A stretch of 11,882 bases of DNA, taken from NCBI GenBank assembly GCA_938008425.1, contig CALLKH010000386.1, positions 1 to 11,882 on the forward strand, read 5' to 3'. The stretch is from an uncultured Planctomycetaceae bacterium. GTDB taxonomy: Bacteria > Planctomycetota > Phycisphaerae > UBA1845 > UTPLA1. The notes beneath the pieces are model-generated. The model saw only the letters and a list, made by a program, of their open reading frames with translations. It ran no database searches and was not told the origin of the DNA. A program made the translations under genes and the position numbers. Shown piece by piece: positions 6,269 through 11,882 of this stretch (position 1 is its first letter; every line of letters begins with the position of its first letter).

Positions 6269-7207
6269 ATGTCGATCATACTCGAAGCCACCGACGTTCG
6301 CGTGGAATACGGCAATTTCGTCGCCCTCCACGGCCTCTGCATGCAGCTTTCGGCGGGGAATCTCGTCGGATTCGTCGGCCCCAATGGCGCCGGGAAGACG
6401 ACGAGCCTCAAGGCGATCGCCGGCCTGATCCCGATGACGGCCGGCAAGGTGCGGGTGCTGGGGGAGCCCGTCGAGGCGGGCAACACATCGGCCCTGAGCC
6501 GAATCGGCTTTGCGCCCGACACCCCGCCGGTGTACGAAGATCTGACGGTGCTCAACTTCCTGCGATTCATCGGGCAGGCCTACGGGCTTCGCGGCCGAAA
6601 CGTCGATGAGCGCATCGACTTCTGGCTGGAGCAACTCTGGCTGACGGAAAAGCGTGAATCCAAGATCAAGTCGCTCTCCCGCGGCATGCGGCAGCGCCTC
6701 ACCGTGGCACGCACACTGCTTCCGGATCCGACGCTCATTCTGCTCGACGAACCGGCCGCCGGCCTCGATCCCGCGGGCCGCGTGCAGTTCAGAAAAATGC
6801 TGGTCAGCCTTCGCGACCAGGGCCGGGCGCTGATCGTCAGCAGCCACATTCTGGCCGACCTGCATGAGTACTGCACCCACATTGCCATCATGGAAGGCGG
6901 GAAACTGCGGCAGTTCGGAACGGTCGCCCAGGTCGTGGGCGGCCAGGAGGACAACCGCTGCCTTTATGCCGCCACGCTGTCCCGCGCCGTGCCCGATCTG
7001 GCGCATCAGCTTGCCCGCATACCATCCCTCACCCGAATCGAGGTGCATGGCCGCGAGATCTCGTTCGAGTTCGAGCACGACGACGAAAAGGCGGCGGATC
7101 TGCTCGCCACGCTCCTGAAAATGGGCCTGCCCGTGGCACGCTTCGCCCCGATCGAACACGACCTCGAACAGGCCTACCTGCGCACGGGAATCCGCCAGGT
7201 CGACTGA
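6269..7207 (+). CDS. ABC transporter ATP-binding protein (CcmA/NosF-like)
   Basis: A 312-residue cytoplasmic ATPase that would drive an ABC-2 type permease. It shows Walker A GPNGAGKT (37-44), the signature LSRGM (137-141), Walker B LILLDEP (156-162 with Asp160-Glu161), the D-loop GLDP and the H-loop His193. The Q-loop position reads GFAPDTPPVYEDLT, with Asp84 where Gln is usual; IGY-P-x-xPPVY variants are common in the CcmA/NosF/GldA group. A C-terminal region of about 90 residues after the nucleotide-binding domain has the strand-helix form found in that group, not the sugar-binding domain of Wzt. The ATG at 6269 is chosen because MSIILEATDV begins the conserved fold; an upstream GTG at 6230 is possible. 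No permease is adjacent: the next gene encodes a secreted repeat protein after a 163-base gap. The cargo is unknown. Confidence 0.85.
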   Translation: MSIILEATDVRVEYGNFVALHGLCMQLSAGNLVGFVGPNGAGKTTSLKAIAGLIPMTAGKVRVLGEPVEAGNTSALSRIGFAPDTPPVYEDLTVLNFLRFIGQAYGLRGRNVDERIDFWLEQLWLTEKRESKIKSLSRGMRQRLTVARTLLPDPTLILLDEPAAGLDPAGRVQFRKMLVSLRDQGRALIVSSHILADLHEYCTHIAIMEGGKLRQFGTVAQVVGGQEDNRCLYAATLSRAVPDLAHQLARIPSLTRIEVHGREISFEFEHDDEKAADLLATLLKMGLPVARFAPIEHDLEQAYLRTGIRQVD

Positions 7208-7282
7208 ATCAATTCACAGTCGGAAGCGGTGCGGCCGTCCTGGCAGTGCGGACACGCGGGGGGTGCCATCCCTGCGGCCGCG

Positions 7283-7305
7283 CATGAGAATCATGTGCCT
7301 GGCAC
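7283..7305. repeat. Two adjoining short palindromes between the ATPase and repeat-protein genes
   Basis: CATGA-GAA-TCATG (7283-7295) adjoins GTGCC-T-GGCAC (7295-7305), sharing the G at 7295. The second has the look of the short REP-like palindromes seen in many bacteria. It has no T-tract, so an intrinsic terminator is not supported. Confidence 0.25.
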
Positions 7306-7370
7306 TTCCAATCGGCCCGGGAATTCGATACCATCTCATCGTCATCGATTGAAGGTCCGGAGCCTTGACG

Positions 7371-8525
7371 ATGTCCACCCGCAGGCACATCCGATCCCTG
7401 ATTCTCGGCGCGACGGCCGTACTCTTGACCGCCGGTTCTACCTACTCGCTCGACACCCTCTATGTACTGAGACCGCCACAGATCTGGGTCCTTCAGGATC
7501 TCAACGGTGACGGCGATTATCTCGACTTCGGTGAGACGCAGGTCTTCGCCGACGGTCTTCCCGCGACATCCGGCGACCTGGCTCTCCACAACGGGCGGCT
7601 CTACGTATCGAGCGGCGCCGATTCCATCCTGCGGGTGATGGACGTCAACGGCGACGGCGATGCGCTGGATCTGGGTGAGGTCATCGAATACGCACGGGGC
7701 TCGGCGCTTCCCGGGTCGACCGGTGAAATCATCGCACTTCCCGACGGCTCGCTGCTGGTGTCCGACCTGATCAATCCCACGCTTCACCTGGTTCGCGATC
7801 TCAACGGCGACGATGACGCCCTGGATGACGGTGAGCGTCGAGTCGTCGCCGCCGGCCTCCTGTCTGCGAGAGGCATGAGCCGACGATCCGACGACCGGAT
7901 TCTCGTCTTGACGGCCGCACAGGCGACACCTGTCATGATCCTTCACGACAGAAACGGCGACGACGACTACGACGACTTCGCCGAGGCAGTGAGCTACGTC
8001 GAAAATGCGATCCCGGGGCGCGACCTGGTCGCCCTCGACTCGGATGTCGCGTTCCTGACGCAGCCGACGGAAGGCGGCATCCTCGTCCTGCGCGATCTGA
8101 CGCGGGACGGCGACGCGCTTGATGACGGCGAGATTGTTCTGTACGCGGCGGGACTGCTGTCGCCGACTGCCATCAACATCGGACGCGACGGTCTCTACGT
8201 CCTGGCCGGCGCCGCCGGCAAGGAGCTCATGCTGATATCGGATCTCAATGGCGATGGTGATGCGCTCGATTTCGGCGAGACCCTGGTGGTGGCGACCGGG
8301 CTCATGAACGCGGTGTCGATCGCCGTTGAACCCCCGCCGGACTCCCAGTGCCTTCCCGGTGACATGAATGCCGATTCCGCCGTTAACATGGCTGATGTCG
8401 CCGTATTCGCGGCGGCCCTGGCCGGCGAGTCGGCCGTCGAACTGTGCCGCGCCGACATCAACGGCGACGGACTGATCAACGGCCTAGACGTGTCAGCGTT
8501 TGTCTCGCGATTGTTGAATGGATAG
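7371..8525 (+). CDS. Secreted calcium-loop repeat protein with C-terminal dockerin-like domain
   Basis: A 384-residue exported protein. The ATG at 7371 is preceded by GGAG eight bases upstream and opens a signal peptide (about residues 1-27: RRHIRS, then LILGATAVLLTAG). Six repeats of about 50 residues follow, each with a calcium-type loop near DLNGDGDALDFGE at 43, 91, 143, 193, 242 and 291. Between the loops, short hydrophobic strands such as GRLYVSSG, GSLLVSD and DGLYVLAG suggest a six-bladed beta-propeller. From Cys327 the tail reads PGDMNADSAVNMADV and ADINGDGLINGLDV, two EF-hand-like loops spaced as in type I dockerins and framed by Cys327 and Cys359. Planctomycetes carry many proteins with this tail, and its binding partner is not established. 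The protein probably acts outside the cytoplasm with bound Ca2+. No catalytic motif is seen; adhesion or scaffolding is a guess. Confidence 0.83.
   Translation: MSTRRHIRSLILGATAVLLTAGSTYSLDTLYVLRPPQIWVLQDLNGDGDYLDFGETQVFADGLPATSGDLALHNGRLYVSSGADSILRVMDVNGDGDALDLGEVIEYARGSALPGSTGEIIALPDGSLLVSDLINPTLHLVRDLNGDDDALDDGERRVVAAGLLSARGMSRRSDDRILVLTAAQATPVMILHDRNGDDDYDDFAEAVSYVENAIPGRDLVALDSDVAFLTQPTEGGILVLRDLTRDGDALDDGEIVLYAAGLLSPTAINIGRDGLYVLAGAAGKELMLISDLNGDGDALDFGETLVVATGLMNAVSIAVEPPPDSQCLPGDMNADSAVNMADVAVFAAALAGESAVELCRADINGDGLINGLDVSAFVSRLLNG
7497..8279 (+). repeat. Six-fold calcium-loop repeats within the secreted protein
   Basis: The six 13-residue loops start at residues 43, 91, 143, 193, 242 and 291, with spacings of 48, 52, 50, 49 and 49. 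Loops 1, 2 and 6 keep the full D-x-NGDGD-x-LD-x-GE pattern. Loop 4 (DRNGDDDYDDFAE) and loop 5 (DLTRDGDALDDGE) have drifted, so loss of calcium affinity in the middle of the array is possible. Confidence 0.8.
8349..8525 (+). other. Dockerin-like C-terminal module
   Basis: Residues 327-384 hold two calcium loops about 30 residues apart, each followed by a helix (VAVFAAALAG and VSAFVSRLLNG), and two cysteines that could close the module. The first loop has Ser and Ala at positions that are usually Gly, so it is less canonical than the second. Confidence 0.75.
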
Positions 8526-8590
8526 AGGCATTCGGCGAACGAACCGGGCGAAGGGGCAGTCCATTCAGAGCGCGCGGGCGTGTTCGAAAT

Positions 8591-11500
8591 TCAGACGGTG
8601 GCGAGCGCGAGCTGTTCCTTCTCCGCCTCGCTTGAGGCGGACTCAGGTTCACTCGCCGCGACGGCGGGATGAGGCGGACTCAGTCGGCGAACATAGTTGA
8701 ACGCGTCCGTCGCAAAGACCCGGTCCACGCCCTCGAGGATCACCCGCCCGCAGGCGTCGTAATCTTCGCATTCACCGAATCGATCCGCCAACTGCCGGAG
8801 CGTTTCGACGCGAACGCAGAGCGAAAACGGTTGCACGTCGCGGGTGTACTGATAGGTCACGCCCTCCGCCACGACGCGCGGCTGATCGCCGTTTGCGACG
8901 GTGTAGTGCCGGCTCTTGCCGATGGCGCCGCCCTCGACGTATGTCATCGCGTTGGCATAATCGGCGAGATAATGGGCGCCGTAGAAATCATATGCCGACA
9001 TCTTGGCCGCCCATCCGGGCTCGCAGGCACTTATCGCCTCGGCGAACAGCGCGCCGCTTCGGGCGTCGGGGCGGCAGATCACCCGGACGCGGGCGTCGCC
9101 TTCCGCAAGGCGTTCAAGCGCCTGTGCGACGTTGCTCCGCCCGGTCAGCACAATCAGCCGCGAACGGTCGTACGCCTGCCGTTCAAAATTATTCCAGACG
9201 GCGTCCGCCTGCTCCGGGCTGTCGGCGCCGGCGATGACGGTGATGAGGGGCCGCTCGATGGGAGGCGCTTCAATGCCGACGGTGTTGAGAATGTACTCAA
9301 GCCGATGGGTGTACGTGTGTTCGCTGAAGACCTTGCGGATGCCGCGGAGCGAAAGCCGCTCGCGAAATTCGTTGTCGCCGATCACCTGCGAGAGAATCAT
9401 TCGCGTGGTGGCCTCGTCGCCGCTGATCCTGACGAGATCCTCCCCGAGTATTTCGCGGATTCCCCTCGACTCCGAGGAGACGACGGGCGTGCCGCTGGCG
9501 AGCAGTTCGAACACGCGGCGGGCGAACATGGTCGGAGAATCCGTCACACTGTTGATGTTCAGGAAGACCTTGAACCGCTTGTAAGCCGTCACCATCCTGG
9601 AATACGGCAGGGAGCCGTACAGGCAGTCGTGATAGATATCCGGCCAGCGATAATTGTCGTGGCCGCTCTCGGCCATTCGATCAAACAGGAAGAGCCCGAA
9701 ATCAATGGCCGGCTTCAGAATGGCCTCGGCGCCGCTCTGGCGCTCAAGGTGGCGATGGTTGTACCAGGTTCCGGCGAAGCAGACGTTTCCGATTCGCTCG
9801 CCGGCCGACACGGGATTGTGAATCCGGGGCTGCGCGGCGAAGGGCAGCGCAAACACGCGATCGTGCCCGACGCGGGCGCGATACTCGGGAATGCAGTCGG
9901 CGTCTGAGGTGAAGACAAAATCAAAGAGCTTCGCCGCCTCGATGAAAAACTCGAAATTCGGCGGATCCTCCTTGTTGTAGAAGACGGTCGGAATGCCGCG
10001 ACTTCGGCACCACTCGACGATGTCCGGAAGGACATAATGCCGGATCCGGCCGGGGTGGGCGCCGAGCTCGCGAACCTGGTAATGCCAGGCGTCGTTGATG
10101 CCCTTCCACGTCGATTCGACGAGAAGCAGATGCGGCCGCTTGGCCTCCAGCGTTCGCCACCAGTTGTCCGGCGCGAAGGTGAATAGGTCGGCCTCATACT
10201 GCCAGGCGCGCCAGGAGAATTCGTCCATGACGCCGGCGATGCGAATGTTCGGGCGAATGACCTGTTCGGGCGAAACCTCCGAGAAGGATTCATCGAGGTG
10301 CGCCGCCGGTTCGAGGCGGCTGAGCCAGTCGGGCAGCGGCCGGGCGCGGACAGGCGGCCGCGAGCCCTCGGGGGCGAGCCGCGTCGTCTCACCCGTCTTG
10401 GCCTCGGCGGGTGCGGAAAGCAGCCCTTTCTTCCGGGCGCGGCGCTTGCGAAGCCCTTCCACAAGAAGATCGAGAATTCGGAACGGCAACAACACCGTGT
10501 CGCGGGAAGGCGTAAACGCACGCACCAGCGCATCGCCGAGCTTGTAGCGAACCTCGCCCAGTCGAACCCGCAACTCCTCCCTCACGCTCTCCAGGTTCTC
10601 CTCAACGAACTTCGTCTTGCGTTCGGCTGCCCGTCTGCGGCGACCCTCGCCGTCCAGCCGGGCGTTCAAGTCGGCAAGCTGGCGATCCAGTTCGGCCTTC
10701 TCTCGGCTGAAGTCAAACTCGCGACGCATCGCCGCGCTCTCGGCGTCTGAGCGCATCTGCGTGAGCTCCGACTTCAAGCGGAAGATTTCAGGCTCAATCC
10801 TCGCCCGGATCGCCTCTTCGTCGCGCTTCAGCTGGGCATCGTATTCGGATGCGCGTGCCACGGCCGCGACGCGTTCGGCCTCAGACTGCGTCAGTCGCGC
10901 CTGAAGGTCCTGAACCCGCCGCTCTTCCTGGTGGCGAAGCAATTCCTCGTTCTTGAGAAGCTTCTGAAGGGTTTCGATGTGCGCCAGCTCAGATCGGAGG
11001 CGCGTCAACTGCTCGTTCATCCGCTTTCGCCACTGGCGAAACGTCGCCGCGAGATCCCACGAACGCCGCTGAGCCTGCTCGATTGAGCCCTCGATTTCCC
11101 TCATCCACGTTGACATCTGCTCATGCGTCGGCAGTGACACGGCCTCGCCCGCGGCAGGCTTGGCCGCTAGGGCGCAGAGGTATCGCCCGTGCACCACACA
11201 GCAGTGCGTGACGGAAAACTCAGGTGATAACTGTTCAATCAGGTTGCCGAGGTAGTAGGATCGCTTGTGGCCGTCCGCCGGGAAGAACCCCAGGGGAACC
11301 GACACGACCACGCGGCCTCCCGGCCGCAGCCATCGGTTGACCCGGGTGAGCAGTACATCAGGTGAAACGAGATGCTCAAGCAACTCGCCCATGACCACGG
11401 AATCGAAGGCGCCTTCGCCAAGATCGGCCTGAAAGGCATCGCCGACCTCGAATCGCACCCGGCCGCGAACCTGCTCCGGCTCGGCCGACAACGAATTTCG

Positions 11501-11722
11501 GGCGAACTCGATCAGTTCGGCGCTGACATCAATACCCAGAACTTCGTGCCCTTCGCGACCGAGGAGAATCGAAGTGATGCCCTGACTGCAGCCAACGTCG
11601 AGAATTCGCGGCCCCAGCGCGTTTCGGCAGAGCCAATGGACGCGATCGCGACACGCCATCTGCGTTTCCGGCGAATCGATGCGGCCATAATAGAGATCGG
11701 TGACCCGATCCGGGTTGGACAT
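8591..11722 (-). CDS. Fused SAM methyltransferase, coiled coil, CgeB-type and GT2-like glycosyltransferase
   Basis: A 1043-residue multidomain enzyme for glycan synthesis. The ATG at 11722 is chosen over 11746 because GGGGA lies six bases upstream. Residues of about 35-160 are a class I methyltransferase: motif I ILDVGCSQG (40-48), Asp65 ending strand two, then ELLEHL (113-118) and LRPGGRVVVSVP. Residues 207-392 are charged heptad-rich helix, a probable coiled coil. YKLGDALVRA (393-402) opens a basic linker found in related surface-glycan transferases. Residues of about 492-822 match the CgeB glycosyltransferase family: NKEDPPNFEFF, FDFVFTSDAD, CFAGTWYNHRH and FELLASGTPVVSSES (738-752). From 823 a GT2-like fold begins at PLITVIAGADS, but the acidic site reads KMSAYDFYG (907-915). 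No signal peptide or membrane helix is seen. The sugars, acceptor and methyl target are not known. Confidence 0.82.
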   Translation of the reverse strand: MSNPDRVTDLYYGRIDSPETQMACRDRVHWLCRNALGPRILDVGCSQGITSILLGREGHEVLGIDVSAELIEFARNSLSAEPEQVRGRVRFEVGDAFQADLGEGAFDSVVMGELLEHLVSPDVLLTRVNRWLRPGGRVVVSVPLGFFPADGHKRSYYLGNLIEQLSPEFSVTHCCVVHGRYLCALAAKPAAGEAVSLPTHEQMSTWMREIEGSIEQAQRRSWDLAATFRQWRKRMNEQLTRLRSELAHIETLQKLLKNEELLRHQEERRVQDLQARLTQSEAERVAAVARASEYDAQLKRDEEAIRARIEPEIFRLKSELTQMRSDAESAAMRREFDFSREKAELDRQLADLNARLDGEGRRRRAAERKTKFVEENLESVREELRVRLGEVRYKLGDALVRAFTPSRDTVLLPFRILDLLVEGLRKRRARKKGLLSAPAEAKTGETTRLAPEGSRPPVRARPLPDWLSRLEPAAHLDESFSEVSPEQVIRPNIRIAGVMDEFSWRAWQYEADLFTFAPDNWWRTLEAKRPHLLLVESTWKGINDAWHYQVRELGAHPGRIRHYVLPDIVEWCRSRGIPTVFYNKEDPPNFEFFIEAAKLFDFVFTSDADCIPEYRARVGHDRVFALPFAAQPRIHNPVSAGERIGNVCFAGTWYNHRHLERQSGAEAILKPAIDFGLFLFDRMAESGHDNYRWPDIYHDCLYGSLPYSRMVTAYKRFKVFLNINSVTDSPTMFARRVFELLASGTPVVSSESRGIREILGEDLVRISGDEATTRMILSQVIGDNEFRERLSLRGIRKVFSEHTYTHRLEYILNTVGIEAPPIERPLITVIAGADSPEQADAVWNNFERQAYDRSRLIVLTGRSNVAQALERLAEGDARVRVICRPDARSGALFAEAISACEPGWAAKMSAYDFYGAHYLADYANAMTYVEGGAIGKSRHYTVANGDQPRVVAEGVTYQYTRDVQPFSLCVRVETLRQLADRFGECEDYDACGRVILEGVDRVFATDAFNYVRRLSPPHPAVAASEPESASSEAEKEQLALATV
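8622..8641. repeat. Strong hairpin at the 3' end of the fused glycosyltransferase gene, with a direct repeat
   Basis: TCCGCCTC-GCTT-GAGGCGGA is a perfect eight-base stem with a four-base loop. It lies inside the last codons of the minus-strand gene and about 97 bases past the stop of the convergent plus-strand gene. The 3' arm is also the start of GAGGCGGACTCAG (8634-8646), repeated exactly at 8671-8683. Neither side has a T-tract. Confidence 0.45.
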
Positions 11723-11781
11723 CTCGAATCCCCAGACACATCCCATCGCCGGGTCGCCAGCGGGGTTTGATCAATCAGGCG

Positions 11782-11799
11782 AGGACGGGCGGTCGTCCT
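11782..11799 (-). repeat. Hairpin in the leader of the fused glycosyltransferase gene
   Basis: AGGACG-GGCGGT-CGTCCT has a perfect six-base stem and a six-base loop. It lies about 60-77 bases before the start codon at 11722 and adjoins the first GACCATATC repeat. Confidence 0.35.
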
Positions 11800-11858
11800 G
11801 ACCATATCCATCCGGCCGAATCCCGAGACCATATCGGACGGATGATTCCCTCAAGCAA
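11800..11858 (-). promoter_or_regulatory. Putative promoter with two direct repeats upstream of the fused glycosyltransferase gene
   Basis: On the minus strand TTGCTT (11858-11853) and GATATG (11835-11830) are 17 bases apart, an acceptable though imperfect sigma-70 pair. The nonamer GACCATATC occurs at 11800-11808 and again at 11827-11835, the second overlapping the -10. CATCCG (11809-11814) and CGGATG (11839-11844) form an inverted pair around it. The leader would be about 100 bases. Nothing else is visible from 11859 to the window end. Confidence 0.35.
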
Positions 11859-11882
11859 GTAATTCTACCCGTGACCACGGTT

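Noticed and set aside
6185..7159. Long minus-strand frame opposite the ABC ATPase
   Set aside because: The plus strand carries all ATPase motifs in order. The antisense translation has no family match.
4354..7207. GT2 synthase plus ABC ATPase as a Wzm/Wzt-style export pair
   Set aside because: The ATPase has no Wzt-type C-terminal sugar-binding domain, no Wzm permease is present, and the genes are divergent.
7297..7320. TGGCAC at 7300-7305 as a plus-strand sigma-54 promoter for the secreted protein
   Set aside because: The -12 position lacks GC at the required ten-base spacing (CG is present instead).
6269..8525. ABC ATPase and secreted repeat protein as an operon
   Set aside because: The gap is 163 bases and holds palindromes, the second gene has its own good ribosome site, and no functional link is evident. 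Co-transcription cannot be claimed.
8669..9907. 412-codon plus-strand frame opposite the CgeB domain
   Set aside because: It is the antisense of a conserved glycosyltransferase domain. It is low in structured motifs and has no ribosome site.

Overview
This GC-rich window most likely comes from a member of the Planctomycetota, perhaps an uncultured Phycisphaerae-like lineage. The best lineage clue is the secreted protein at 7371-8525. It ends in a dockerin-like pair of calcium loops (GDMNADSAVNMADV and ADINGDGLINGLDV), the form very common at the C-termini of planctomycete exported proteins. No rRNA, tRNA, CRISPR array, transposase or phage gene is visible. The theme of the window is the cell surface: glycan synthesis, glycan turnover, export and sensing.

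From left to right, bases 1 to about 150 encode, on +, a KefB/KefC-type antiporter fragment cut off just as its RCK/TrkA-N domain begins. From about 150 to 1284, on -, lies a membrane sensor histidine kinase that is cut at the same point, just after its N-box. Two unrelated genes losing their 3' parts at one base marks a rearrangement or, more likely, an assembly join. The leader of the kinase gene (1285-1571) holds a near-perfect sigma-54 promoter match and a cluster of TGT-N10-ACA inverted repeats.

Four further reading units follow. On the minus strand are a GH20-type hexosaminidase (1572-3509) and a lipoprotein with an LPP20/FlgT-N-like domain (3534-4265). These two form a likely operon behind a strong sigma-70 promoter with a perfect palindrome at its start point. 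Next, also on -, is a processive family 2 glycosyltransferase of the cellulose/mannan synthase type (4354-5925) with its own TTGACA/TAAAAT promoter. Divergent from it, on +, are an ABC transporter ATPase without an adjacent permease (6269-7207) and the calcium-loop repeat protein (7371-8525).

The right third is one large gene on - (8591-11722). Its product fuses a SAM methyltransferase, a coiled coil of roughly 185 residues, a CgeB-type glycosyltransferase and a second GT2-like domain whose acidic metal site is degenerate. This resembles the terminase, molecular-ruler and polymerase logic of WbdD and WsaE packed into a single chain, and it is the most interesting candidate system here. Its upstream region carries a putative promoter, two direct repeats and a hairpin.

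Working together, the GT2 synthase and the large fused enzyme could build surface polysaccharide, while GH20 could process amino-sugar material. These functional links are inferred from proximity only.
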